Shown here in pieces: positions 21,960 to 33,682 of a DNA stretch of 64,000 nt. Origin of the DNA: Amaurobius ferox (lineage: Eukaryota; Arthropoda; Arachnida; Araneae; Amaurobiidae); NCBI GenBank assembly GCA_951213105.1, contig OX578138.1, positions 65,261,040 through 65,325,039 of the forward strand. The letters run 5' to 3'. The translations under genes and the position numbers were made by a program. The notes under the pieces were generated by a model. The model searched no databases. It was given only the letters and a program-made list of their open reading frames with translations, and was not told where the DNA came from. How positions within the stretch are numbered: the first letter of the stretch is position 1; every line of letters begins with the position of its first letter.

Positions 21960-22480
21960 AGATCATTTGAGCGAAAATAAAAGTTATCTAATCTGCAAAA
22001 CTGGCCGTGAAAAAATTGTCAAAATTCTAGGACTCAAAGCACTTTGACCCGATCAAAATAACAAATGAAAACATAGATTTCAGGAGGCGTATAAAAATTA
22101 AATTTCTTTAGATAACATTTCCATCGGAAAACTTACATACTTACCTATCTTTAGCAATATTTTATACAGTCCCCAATTATCTGTCGAAAACCTTAATGAA
22201 TGATATTTCGGGTAATTTTCATTATGACATTGGAACTGTTTTGTTTGACTAATTTGGATATGGAAAATATTTTTATAGCTGAAAATTTCTTTTTTATTAG
22301 GACGGGGTGAATAAATACTTCTTTTATTAAATGTCACATTATTAAAATTGATGTCACATTATTAAAATTAATTAATTGATGTCACATTATTAAAATTTGC
22401 ATACGAAGATAGTAAACTTTAATTAAAGCAATGTTTTAAACCATGTGTCTACGACCCAAGATACAATTAATCGCGCAATC
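21960..22480 (+). repeat. Family G dispersed repeat, copy 1
   Basis: Aligns with 26015-26480 over ~450 bp (GGCCGTGAAA, ATTTCAGGA, GATAACATTTCCAT, TTGTTTGACTAATT blocks). Copy 1 alone has a 20-bp triplication of ATGTCACATTATTAAAATT at 22331-22397. No coding sequence or terminal repeats are seen. Confidence 0.65.
22331..22397 (+). repeat. 20-bp tandem triplication inside family G
   Basis: Three copies of GATGTCACATTATTAAAATT separated by 0 and ~8 bp. Confidence 0.85.
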
Positions 22481-23102
22481 GTTTTAAAACGTCCGTATAT
22501 TCCTTATAATATAAGACTTTACCATGGCCTTTAGAGCGGTTTTGTTTGCATCAACAAATACGGTGCCATTCGTTTCCTTTAAATACCATATATAATTCCA
22601 ACACGATCCCCGTGTTTCTATTATTCATATATGATATAACTCTTTTCTCGACTGCAAAAATATTGCATCTATGCGAAGTATGTCTATAACAACCTTACAA
22701 ATAAAGAAAATTAAACTTCATCAAGTCTAGAAAATAATATCTTGTTCAGAGGTTTCTCAAAAGAAATAACCAACTTTTCCCAACTTTTTATTTTTAGTGA
22801 ACAAACCTTAAAGACATTTTTATAAAGACATTTTTGTGTTTATAGGTCGGTAAAATTAGCTATTGTGTGTAGAAAAATAACATATAACGTGCAAACGACG
22901 TAATCCATAAAATAATTTTTCCATTGGAGCCTCTTATGTTTAAGTACCAACATAAGTTTTATGAAACTTCGATCAGACATTATGCCATACAATCCAAACT
23001 TTTTTAATCGAAAGTTTTATGGGCATTACTGTATATAGTTGCTTACTAGAAGACTGGATATTATTTTGGCCTAAGCCCAAATGTTACTATGCTGATGAAT
23101 CT
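22481..23102. other. AT-rich stretch with no recognisable gene
   Basis: Nothing beyond short unrecognised frames. Confidence 0.5.
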
Positions 23103-23190
23103 CTTTATTTTAAACACGTTATAATAGCTGATCTGGAATATTTTTATTTTAAGCACGTTATAATAGCTGATCTGAAATATCTTTATTTTT
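23103..23190 (+). repeat. ~45-bp tandem duplication
   Basis: TTATTTTAAACACGTTATAA and TTATTTTAAGCACGTTATAA, each followed by TAGCTGATCTG-AATAT. Confidence 0.85.
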
Positions 23191-23977
23191 CAGTATAAGT
23201 ACGTTTAATTGTACACTGTACAAACGTAATAACTCGGTATATTTTATTCACACAACAAACGAGAAAGTGCTAACGATTTTTAAGTCACCACACTTTAAGA
23301 AGTTTAATTCCTCCGCTTTCCAAACAAATTCCCGAAAAATTCTGCATTTACAAAAAAATGGCGTGGCGTCCCATCGTTCGACCTTCAACTCTCAACGGCC
23401 AAATACCGAAAATTGTCTGCCCAGGTATTTTATTCGACCATTCCCTTGATGCTTTTTAATTTAACTTTTTATTACTGGCTCGATGCACGCTTCGGTAACC
23501 ACCGAGGTCAAAATTTGATACGGATGGAGTTGCAAACACAATCATTTTAAGTTTCGCAGCTGTTTGTTTCACAGGAGGTTTTTTGCATTTATTCTCACAT
23601 GCAATGGTAATAGCTAGCAATTACAAGATGCTGTTTCACTGCTAGATTAGTTTTTGTTTATTGGAGCATTTGAAGCTTTGAATTCTGCGGCTTTTGTGGT
23701 GAAGATAACGAGCTGCTGAATGTTACAGATTCTGAGAGTATCTTGGTATTGTTGAGTTTCGCGTTGTTCATTACGAACTTCCAGCACATCTTGAACCGAA
23801 CTTAGTTTCAATGTAAATATAATGTAATTGTCGCAAAATCGTATATGAAAGCATGGCAAGTATGTAAAAACAATTGTTAAAGACAGATTTTTACAGTTGA
23901 AGCACATGATGTTTTTTATTGACACAACTTGCAATAATTTAGAATAAAAATTATTTAGAATACACCGCTACTGTAGA

Positions 23978-24045
23978 TAATAGTATACATGGACCGGTTT
24001 TGCACTTATTATGCACTCGTCAGCGTGGAATAGTAGATATCCAAA
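23978..24045 (-). ncRNA. Decayed hammerhead-ribozyme-like motif, copy A
   Basis: On the minus strand: CTGACGA (24023-24017) fits the CUGANGA core. Stem II follows as GTGC-ATAATAA-GTGC (4 pairs with wobbles), then AAAA where GAAA is expected (one mutation), then ACCGGT as stem III and the cleavage C. Downstream CATG pairs with the CACG preceding the core, with one A-C mismatch. The same arrangement recurs at 42.9 and 62.5 kb. Hammerheads with very short stem III are known in Penelope-like retroelements. This copy should be inactive. Confidence 0.5.
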
Positions 24046-24254
24046 ATGAAAGCAAGAAGGCTTTCCAATTTTGCTAATCTCCTGACAAACTCAGTCACAT
24101 TGCGAAACCGGCTACTTGGTAGGACGTGGTATACTGAGCTAAATTTTGAAAAAAAAAATTGCAATTACTTACGTGGTAAGATTAAGTTTGTCAGTTTCTA
24201 TAGAGATTTTCAAAAAATTGCGGCATGCACTAAAATTTCTTGTTCTTATTAAAG

Positions 24255-24300
24255 CATAATTCGCTTGAAACCGGTCCCTGGATGCTGTTATTTGGAATGG
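24255..24300 (+). ncRNA. Hammerhead-like motif, 3' half only
   Basis: GCATAATTCGCTTGAAACC then GGTCCCTGGATGCTGTTATT matches the second half of the motif at 42.9 kb (GAAAC, CGGGT, ATGCTGTTATTT). The CUGANGA half is not present. It is in inverted orientation to copy A, about 230 bp away. Confidence 0.4.
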
Positions 24301-24712
24301 AAGTGCATTCCAAAATTTTTAAAAAGTCCCCCTACAGGCGGGTTTTGTAACTACAAAAATATTTACTATATTTGTTTATGTTTGAGTTCTAATGCGTCAT
24401 TCACTTCTTTTTAAAGTTTTTATTTTCTTTTACTTCTGCATGGAAAGAGTAATTTTTTGCCCCAGAACATTTTCAAATTACAGATTTTGGCTGGAAAGTA
24501 CATCTTAAGATCTTTCAAATAATTTCGGAATATGTTAGTCTGTGTCTATTCTCTCTGTGTATATGGGCAGCCTTATTTTCTTCCCCTTTTGTAAGATGTA
24601 GATACGATAATGGTAGAATAAATGCTCACAAATAAAATAATTCCATGAATTAATCATATCTCGATAGCATGTTTAAATTTCCAAGTTTATATTTTACGAA
24701 TTTACAAGGTAG

Positions 24713-25086
24713 CAAGGCTCGACTTATCCCAACTGGGACTCGGGGCAGACATTCCTCTGGGGCCCCCTATTACCTCTGGATATCTAAGAAATTAACATAA
24801 ATATCTTCAAAAACATAATTGCATTCTAGAAAAAGGTATACAAAATGTGTTTCTTACATATTTTAATGGAATTTAAATTATTGGCAACTTTCTCATCACA
24901 GCCAATGCTAATTTAGTCCCGTTAATCCCCATATATTCACAAAATGAATCTATCCGCTGGGCAAACCTTGTCCGATGGCATACATTATTTTTTATGATGG
25001 AACCGTTAAATTTTCGATGGCGTATATTGTTTAATTTGGGGCCTCGGGGCAGCTGCCTCGCATGCCCTTGCATTAGTCAGGCCCTG
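24713..25086. mobile_element. hAT-like MITE, 374 bp, with 8-bp target duplication
   Basis: The left end CAAGGCTCGACTTATCC and right end (reverse complement) CAGGGCCTGACTAATGC are followed inward by CGGGGCAG and GGGGCCCC-type blocks on both sides. The flanks are CAAGGTAG (24705-24712) and CAAGGTTG (25087-25094), matching at 7 of 8. The 8-bp duplication and CAGGG-type termini are typical of hAT elements. It contains no transposase. Confidence 0.65.
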
Positions 25087-25254
25087 CAAGGTTGTAGAAT
25101 TCGTCGCATATAAATAATAATCCAATCTATTTTAAGAATTCTTAGCTTTCTTTGTCACCAGGAGATTGAGAATTGCTTTTCGTCAAGTAAAACAAGCAAA
25201 AATAGGCATGGACAGGAGGGAGAGGAGGGCCGTTTTTTATCTGCCGGATTTCCT

Positions 25255-25585
25255 TTATCGGAGGTGACGATGTTTAGAACGAACGGCACGTGGAAGACTT
25301 AAAGGTAATGGGACTGGGAGGGTCGAGTAGATACTTCGTAAGATTACTTCTGACAAAGAGAGGGTAGGAGTCGGATAAGGCATAGAATCAAATCCAGTCA
25401 AAAAGTGGGAAAAAAGTACCTGTATGTGTTTCCAGCAATTCATAAATGCATGTTTCATTGAATGAAAATGTGTTTCGGTTTTCTGGAATAGACCAATACT
25501 ATTTTATAATTCTGTCAGATAGTTTTCTCCAAATTGTAAATTGATTACAGCAGTTAATTTTTAGTTCTTAATATATTAATATACT
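25255..25585. other. No recognisable gene
   Basis: It is slightly GC-richer between 25200 and 25390, with no motif I recognise. Confidence 0.4.
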
Positions 25586-25640
25586 CAGTGGTGTAACAAG
25601 GAGGCGGAGTGATAAGCCCCTACTGGCTGAACAATTATAT
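25586..25640 (+). mobile_element. hAT-like terminus (CAGTGGTGTAAC)
   Basis: CAGTGGTGTAACAAGGAGGC resembles the CAGTGGCGTA-type hAT end also seen in reverse complement at 39640-39682. The partner end is not found. Confidence 0.3.
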
Positions 25641-26014
25641 TGATTTTTATTAGTACCGTATTAGGAAAACCTAAATGTACCACTATAAAACACAGTATAT
25701 CCGATCGTCGATTCCACCTTTCCGACGGTCTGACTACGACAATGTATACTTAATTATTAAATGAAAACTATGCCTTATCAATATGCAAGGAATTTCCAAA
25801 AGATTGCACGACTCAATATACCTATTAGTCGCAATGCCATGGTTTCCATTTAAAAAATTCTTCAGATAAGATAAGACTTTCAGACTACAGCAGTTTTAGT
25901 CACGTAATACATTAAGAAAAGTACAAAATTTAACTTTTTTCATCGGCCTTTTATAAAAGGAAATTCCACTTAGCAAATTCTTCTTTATTCACTTAAAGAT
26001 CTCTTTTAAAAAAT

Positions 26015-26480
26015 CCACTTCTCTAATATGTAAATTTGGCCGTGAAAGATTTGTCCAAAGTTCTAAGAGTTCACTAAGAGTCACTTTGATCCTATCAATA
26101 GAAACGGCAAAAACGCAGATTTCAGGACTCGTACAATAATTCAATTGTGTTTGATAACATTTCCATTTGAAAATTTAAATGCGTACTTTGTCCTTAGCAA
26201 AAATTTTATATAGTCTCCAATTACCCGTTAAAAATTTTAATTAATGATATCGTGGGTAATTTTTGATCGTATGACAATGGAATTTTTATTTTGTTTGACT
26301 AATTAGGCTATGAAATATATTTTTATAATTGCATTTTTTTTCTAGAGGGGCCCGTATAAAAAATTACATTTTGTGCTTGTTTGCTTGTACTTGACAAAAA
26401 TTGCATACAATCAACCTTAATTAAAGTATTAAATGGAAGCCATGGGTCTACTACCAATGTTTCAAGAGAACGTGCATTCT
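26015..26480 (+). repeat. Family G dispersed repeat, copy 2
   Basis: Partner of 21960-22480, about 4 kb away in the same orientation. It lacks the 20-bp triplication and ends ~30 bp before an R1 copy. Confidence 0.65.
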
Positions 26481-26511
26481 TTTCAAACCACTCTGAAGAA
26501 CTTTTAAATAA

Positions 26512-27480
26512 AAAATCTGATGTGGGCAGTACATGACTTTCCTTATATAATGCAATGAATTTACTACTTTTACAGCAAAAAGAATAGGTTATTCTTATAG
26601 TAGATATTTATATTTTTCCAAGATATTGAATTTTCGTCAATGAGTCGTCATTTCCATTGATTTAGAGTCATTTTTATCCATTTGGCGAGATTTTCGTTAA
26701 TTTACCAACATTTAAAAATGTCGCCAATTTGGCGACATTCCGCCAAATTCGTTGCCAAAATCTCGCCAAGCATTATGGACGGAGAAATAAGTTATTCTTA
26801 TAGCAGATAAATGACTATTGGCGTTCAAATACAAAATTGTTACTCAAAGTATCTTTCCTCACGAATGGAACGAGCTAGATCCACGAGAATGATGTCACAT
26901 AATTTATCGCATGATATTACATATGAAAATAGAACATGTTTCTCAACAGTTAATATATTTTTTTTTTAATTTATGGGATTTTTCAATAAATTTATTTAAA
27001 AAATGTCTAATATCTCAAGAATGGTTCATACCAGCGTCCTAAAGTTTATGTCAATCGTTTTCTAATTAAAAATTACATAAGAAATGTCTATTTGCGTAAC
27101 TATATTGAAGGTTTTGATTTTCTGATGATTTTTTCAAAATTTCACTCGCAAATTTAGGGGGGGGGGGGTGTCTGAACATTCGATTGCATTTAAAAATAAT
27201 AGGCTTCCAGTATTCACGTATTGTGATTTTTGTACCAAATTTTATTCGAATCGCTCCATCAGCTTGTGAGATATCGTCTCCACAGACTCATTGACACACA
27301 CACAGACACACACATATTTTCACACACACACGCACGCACACACACACACATCACCTAAAAAATGTTCGATTCGTGATAAGGGATGCTTGAAACGTGCTCT
27401 CTCGTCGAAAACTCGAATTCGAATTTTCGACCCCGTCACAATACTTTCCTTATACATTATGTATATAAGGAAAGTAAAAA
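26512..27480 (+). mobile_element. Family R1, near-full copy 2 (best preserved)
   Basis: Starts AAATCTGATGTGGGCAGTAC with the ACTTTCCTTATAT motif. Nested inverted repeats sit at 26682-26769: outer TTGGCGAGATTTT / AAAATCTCGCCAA, inner AATGTCGCCAA / TTGGCGACATT. A G-run is at 27157-27168 and a (CA)n tract at about 27293-27350. The terminal hairpin ACTTTCCTTATAC...GTATATAAGGAAAGT is at 27443-27475. It has no coding sequence. Copies 1 and 2 agree along their whole length. Confidence 0.75.
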
Positions 27481-28227
27481 CAAATTCTTTTAATATATAG
27501 CGTTCTGCCGTATTTGACCAATATACGTTAAGTGCCATGCTTTATGTTTGAAACACATGAACTTGGTAATCTATAAACTATTTGACAAAGACAGTTCACC
27601 TTATAACTCTAATTGTATAACTAGTTTTTTCCTCTTTTTTTGTCTGGGGCACATTAAAAGTTAGTCCATCCTTTCGAGGTATAAAGAACGAAACTTAAAT
27701 GAAGATAAACTGATGACCAAAATGCGAGGTTTAACGGCGTCATTTTTCTTCAGTTAAAAATATATCTCAAGAAAAAAAACAAATGTTTCACTTATCTATC
27801 GCACATGATAATGAATCTTCTATCTATCGAAAACAGTTTATCTATAATAAATATACTGAGAAATACGTTTATTCAGCTCTGTCGAAACATTTCTTCCGGA
27901 TAGTTTCTTCTTTACCCCATTCTTTCATAATTAGGCTATTCTTACGTCAGGTAAGACGGGCTATTAATTCAGCAATTCTAAACAAATGAATGACACTTTT
28001 TCTACCTTTTTATGGTAGATAAGATGAATAAGGATATACTATTATGAGAATGGAAATAAATATAGTATTTATTATTGAGGAGACATAATAATTGACGTAA
28101 TAATTGTTATTCTTAATTTTTCTTATAGACATAAATTAATGAGTCAAGATTAGATAGCTTTTAAGTACGGATTTTATACCATTTTATTTATTCAACAGCA
28201 GAAACAGGTATAAACAATCACATTCGG
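27481..28227. other. AT-rich stretch with no recognisable gene
   Basis: A 68-codon frame at 27783-27989 is unrecognised. No repeats are noted. Confidence 0.5.
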
Positions 28228-28838
28228 TAGCGTTACTAATGTACTAAAACGTCACTTTTTTTGTTCAATTTACGTACGGTAACGGAAGAGTGTTTATTTT
28301 ACAAATGATATTTACTACTGTTCACGATTTCAGCTAAGACTTTTACAACCAGCTTGGACCAAAATATTTATACACAAAAATGCAATGTTTACACGTTTAG
28401 GTGTCGTTTAAGACAGAGCATTAAATGGAGATATTTAATTTACACATAGTTAATCACACCAAGTTTACAAAAGATAGTGCTGTAGCGTTACTAATGTACT
28501 AAAAAATCACAATTCTTTTGTTCAATTTACGTACGGCAAAGGAAGAGTGTTTGTTTTATAAATGATATTTACTATTTACTACTGTAGTCACGATTTCAGC
28601 CAAGATTTTTACAACGAGCTACACTTGGACCAAAGTATTTATAAGAAAAATGTAATGTTTACATGTTTAGGTGTTATTTGAGACAGAGCCTTAAATGGAG
28701 ACATTTAATTTACACATAGTTAATCACACTTCCCGGCCGTCCAAACAGTTACCTTACACCTTTCTGGTAGGTCGGACGGTCTGGGTCTCAACAACAACAA
28801 CATAGTTAATCACACCAGATTTACAAAAGCTAGTGTTG
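28228..28838 (+). repeat. 255-bp tandem duplication, second unit carrying an insertion
   Basis: Unit 1 (28228-28482) and unit 2 (from 28483) both start TAGCGTTACTAATGTACTA and end with the TTTACAAAAG-TAGTG block. Unit 2 is longer because of a small internal duplication near 28570-28590 and an 86-bp insertion at 28714-28799. The units differ by scattered substitutions. Confidence 0.85.
28730..28799 (+). mobile_element. SINE family 2 tail-only insertion, 16-bp target duplication
   Basis: TTCCCGGCCGTCC through GGACGGTCTGGGTCTC and (AAC)n equals the last ~70 bp of the full SINE at 21272-21566. The flanking duplication ACATAGTTAATCACAC is perfect at 28714-28729 and 28800-28815. The first tandem unit (around 28444-28459) has the sequence once and no insert, so it serves as the empty site. 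Confidence 0.85.
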
Positions 28839-31379
28839 TGCTCTTGCTTTGTCGTCATTCTCAAATTGAGTGGCTGTACTACTGGGAGGGTCCATCTTTA
28901 GACGTAGTGTGACAGAGCCATAGCTAAATGGCATTAGCATTTCCATAGTTACAGTGATTCGCATATTATAACCCTCTACTATCTTCTTCTCTATTCTAGA
29001 CTAATAAACAAAAATATAAATATCGATTACATTAAACATTGTGGCAAATACTGTGTTCCATTTTTTACATATTCTGTGCATTATAACAATGCTTTCCTTC
29101 CTGTTAAAAAGAAATGAGCTGATATGATGTATTGTTATTCTGTTTTCGTTGAGTATTCATTTCGTTCGTAAATTAAATTAATAAATAATTGTAATTTTTT
29201 CATGCACTTACGAGCGCTCATTATATTGGGATATATTATGCTTGTTAAAAGTGATTTTTAATTATGATAAACAAAGCAGCTCATATAAAAAATTATAACT
29301 GCCCGATTTTCATTTGGATATCAAACATTTTCACGATAACAAAACTGATTGTTTTAATTAAACGGAAGCTAGTTTTATTAGCAAGATACTTCATAGTTAT
29401 AAAAATCAGAAATACATTGCTATCTCACTTATAATAAGAAAGGACCCGATAAACAAAGAATGACCCGCTAAATACGATAAGACTCATTTAAATAAGACCT
29501 CCACATGTTAAGAAAGATGCATGCGATGTCTTCGTGCATTTATGCCATCGGGTATTCAAAAATGGTCGCTAACAATAAAACAAGAGTAAGAAAACGCATA
29601 GGGGATTTAGAATCACCACTTAGATGCAAAACAATCTTCACAAAAGGAAAACAAATAATCCCTGCAGTTGTCACTTTGAGCCCGAAGCTCACCTTTACAA
29701 AAGCCGGTGAAAGCGAGATACCATCTCACCGGAAGTGTTATCAGCTTGCCCTCATATGCATAGAATATGTCTCTTTCAGGTGTGTCTTGGAAAACAATAA
29801 CAGGGATGAGCAGGATATTTGGAAAAACTATAACAGATAAACGAAGAATTTCAATGAACACTTTAATTGTCAGGGAGGATATATTAAGAGATGGATGCAG
29901 GTTCATGAATTGGGATGGGCTAGAAATTAGTAAGCCAAGCCAAGATGATTAATTTCTGTGCACCTGTGTCAACGACACTTATTCCCACTTTTGAAAATAG
30001 CAATATGTCCATGTATTGTAGTATTAAATATATGGCGATCAGTATGGGCACTCCACGTTGCACTGTGCTGGGCGTGGTTCAGTTCAATATAGCAATATGG
30101 TGCATAGCTTTTCTTGGATGGCTGACTGCTGGAAGTGCTAAAAAGGGGGAGGGAAAACGGCAGAAAGCAAGAACAGTTAATTAATACCAGGTAAAATAGT
30201 TAAATATTAAGAAAAGCAATAGCACTTAGGTATTCGTATAGCGGAAGAAAAGGCGAGGAAATTTACATTTTATATTAGCAATATATACCCGCTCTTCGTA
30301 CGGAATATACATTATAAAGACACTTAAAATTCATAACCACGTTCAAATTCCTATAGTATTCTAAATGACATTGTTATTCAAAACATTCTTTTAAAATGTT
30401 TAAATTAATGCTCCTAAAAGAATCTCTGCTATTGCTATACAAAATTACTTTCACAGGCAGATCTGAAGAATAAAAGATCTTGGTCCCCTCTGTAAACAAA
30501 TTTATAAAAAATGTGAAATTGAATCAATATATGCCAAAATGAAAGTGCTAAAATTGTATGAGAAGATATCCGTACTACTTATATTCTCGTAAATTAGATG
30601 ATATACCCGTATGTTTAGTAGAAGATTCCTGCAATATATGAGTTTCAAAAATCTTTGGGGGAAAAAAAAAAACAACTGGCGCAATAAATTGAAAATATCA
30701 ATAATCTCCGTAATCTTTAAACCTGAAGGTTTAACTGTGCGTTTTTTTAAATAAATTTAGACAACCCTGGTCCTAGAAACTCGAAACATGGACTAAATTT
30801 TAAGTGGAGCTGTTTCAAGGCTACCCAAAAAATTTCATGAAATTCGGAAAATTTCCTGAAAATAAATAAATAAATACATTACATCTGCAAATTACATAAA
30901 TTTTAAGTTCTATTTTTGAGGAACGTCTATCTCTATTTCGAGCGTCTATCTCCGCAGCGATTTCTGCCGAACAGACCGAGCAATTTTCACCCGATCGTCT
31001 TTTATTAAAGAACGCCATCTACACAACAAACTAAACTCGAACAGTTCATCAAAATTGGTTGGTGTTTAGCCAATTATCATTGGTTCATATATAGAACTAT
31101 TGGAGAAATGGTGCGAGCAAGTTATTTCAAAGACGTTCAGAAAAACAGATTTATCTTTACCGCATATCCAAATTTAGTAAAAATCGGTTAAGAGCAGTTA
31201 TCGACAAACAAGCTATATTCCTCAACACATGACTTTGTAAAATAGGACATATGGGAACCGTACACAAATCCATAATGCACACATTCATTTCCAAAATTTC
31301 GTTCATAAATAAACGAGCCATTATGGATCTATCGTCAGTCACATCACCCTCCCTATCAGAAATCGATCCCGATTCCTTT
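28839..31379. other. AT-rich stretch with no gene that can be called
   Basis: It contains the most protein-like short frames of the window at 29505-29840 (111 codons, plus) and 29945-30184 (79 codons, plus, with a hydrophobic stretch IAIWCIAFLGWLTAG). Neither has a domain I know, and overlapping frames exist on the other strand. No splice-site structure supports an exon. Two short patches of moderate GC (29640-29760 and 30040-30120) deserve a conservation check. Confidence 0.3.
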
Positions 31380-31620
31380 CCGTCCTCCCTTTTACGCAAA
31401 TGACTCGTCCTCCGGCGTCACTCTGTCGGGGCGTCCGTCCGTCTACCGAAGCAGTCTGCAGACAACTCAGCCCAGATGAGTAAGACGCCCCAATGAATTA
31501 TTAGCTATCGCTGCATCATCTGGAACATTTTTTCTTTTTGCACTCTCCAACCTAGGTCTTATTCGGCATCCGCCCCCGCATGAAGCGCCCGATAATTTTT
31601 GCGGCTCAGCTGTGGGACTT
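31380..31620. promoter_or_regulatory. Candidate regulatory or exonic GC-rich island
   Basis: About 240 bp clearly GC-richer than its surroundings. Inverted arms GGGGCGTC (31428-31435) and GACGCCCC (31484-31491) enclose the palindrome GTCTGCAGAC (31454-31463). No repeat family matches. It could be a promoter, enhancer or untranslated exon, and the sequence alone does not decide. Confidence 0.3.
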
Positions 31621-33414
31621 CCTGTGCAAGCTCTTCAGATAAGATGTTAATTAATTATAACTTGATGTTAAGAGATTATAACTATGAGAATGAATTTATT
31701 ATAATTTTTTCCCCTGAGGAAAATAATCTTTATCAAATCTTATCTGTGGAAAAGAACTCAAACCTCAGATCTCTCAATCATGAGGCAATACTATCTGAGC
31801 TCGGAAGAGAATCCGTGGGGTTGACAAGGGGGTGGTTTTAGGGGTCATAACCCTCCCCAGAGACCCATTCTGTACCAGTATAAAAATCGTCCGTAGTAGA
31901 CATCGGTGTGCAATGTTAATTGAAAAAAAGTTTTCAGTGAAACCTTTTTACTTGACACTTCCGAATAGCGAACACCTCCCATTTATGGCTATTATTTTTA
32001 ATTTACAGTCAAAAAAGTATATACAGTTCTGTGTATTCATCTACAAGAAACATGTCCTCCGAATAATGACCAATAGTTTTGGTCGTTAAAAAAACGATTT
32101 GATAAAACATGTTTTTGATGCTCAAATATTCACTTTAATAACTCATTTAAAAACTGCACTTAAAAAACAGAAATATTAATTTAGTGACTATTTTGAGAAT
32201 GTCTAAGAAAGTACTTTTAATTACTGTAGAATGATCGAAGTATGCTAATATATATGAAGGCTTAAAATGAGTCGGAAAGTTGCCATGAAGTTTTACAGCA
32301 GAACACGTCATATATGTTTTCTGAACTATGAAGCTTGGCTAACAAAAAGCATAAAACACACTTTTTTACACATAATTAACTTTTTGCAACACTTATAAAT
32401 ATCTAAAAATTAGTCCTGGTCTTTTTAACTAAAAAGTTTAAGTTTAATTTTTAAGTTTAAAAATGTTATTCTTAAAGGCAACGTTTAATTTTTATTTTAC
32501 ATTAAAATTTAAGGGTTTTTTAAAGTTCATCACAAGTAAACTAGAGTTTGGAGAAATAATACTTGGATATTTGAAAACTATAAATTTTTCTATTGCAATC
32601 TCCCTTAACATTTTTTTTTAAGGCGACGCTACTGGAGGGAATATTACATTCTTTCTCCTCATCCTACTGTGAAGTGAAGATGACTTTATTCTCAACGAAT
32701 CCACGTTCTCTTGCATGTCGTTAATCCCTTTTCTCCGTAGAATCTTCATCTCGTTTCCCTGAGTTAACAACATTATTCACATGGTTGTATCCGGTACAGA
32801 AAAGAAATTTCATTTCTTTTATTTATGAAAAGTTTTATTCAAAATTTTTTATACAACTGGCTTTCTATTATTGGATGTAAATGTGCAATGTAAAAGAAAT
32901 AAAAAAAAATAAACATTAAAAAAATGAAAACATAAAAACATTAAAGTTTTTATATTTGATATAATTATATGAATTTAAACATTCTATTTACAAAATAAAG
33001 GTGTTTTTCATTGGAGAAAAGCATTCTCTTTAATTTATCTTTAGGATATTTAGATGTATTGATAATAAAAAGAGTAAAAAAAAAAAAATGTTTTAACGAA
33101 AAATATCGGTTTTATATTAGTGCCCTACGTATCAAACCACGGAATTTAAAACTTACAATTTAATGTACAAATTCGGAAAACAAAATAAATACATTATGAA
33201 ATTGCATGCCTACGAGTTTTGGATAAATTAAATCTCAAACTTCGTAGTTCTAGTTTAAGTGTTTCTTGAGTTATAACAGTTAAAGCATTGAACTTTTAGG
33301 AATTCAATTTATGAGGAAACAATATTTTCAGGTTCTATTTTATTTTGTAAATATCAGAAAATCAAGTTTTTATTGTTTAACTTATTTAAGTTTTAAAGGA
33401 TTTTTGTAATATTT
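31621..33414. other. AT-rich stretch; hAT-like terminus near 32620-32635
   Basis: GGCGACGCTACTG at about 32622 matches the right terminus of the 20958-21107 element, so a hAT-like end may lie here, but its partner is not seen. No genes are recognised. Confidence 0.35.
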
Positions 33415-33682
33415 ATGTCTCCTGAACATTCGATTGCACTTAAAATCAATAGGCTTTTAGTATACACCGATTTTCATATTTGTACAAAATTTAGTTTAAA
33501 ACGCTCCATTCGTTTTTGAGGTATCGCTTCTAAAGACTTAGACACACACACACACACACACACAGATATCACCTCAAAAACGTTCGATTCGACTTCAGGG
33601 ATGATTGAAACGTGCTGTTCCGTCTAACACTCGAATTCGAATTTTCGATCCCGTATTATACTATGTACATATAGGAAAAGTA
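33415..33682 (+). mobile_element. Family R1, 3' fragment
   Basis: Matches the last ~270 bp of copies 1 and 2: CTGAACATTCGATTGCA, CGCTCCATTCGTTTTTGAG, a (CA)n tract, AACGTTCGATTCG, CTCGAATTCGAATTTTCGA and a degenerate terminal hairpin ending GGAAAAGTAA. Confidence 0.75.

Noticed and set aside
27291..27538. Frames with His/Thr or Cys/Val repeats on both strands
   Set aside because: They translate the (CA)n microsatellite inside an R1 element.
29505..29952. Overlapping plus- and minus-strand frames up to 111 codons, considered as an exon
   Set aside because: Both strands are open, no domain is recognised, and no convincing splice sites bound a single frame.
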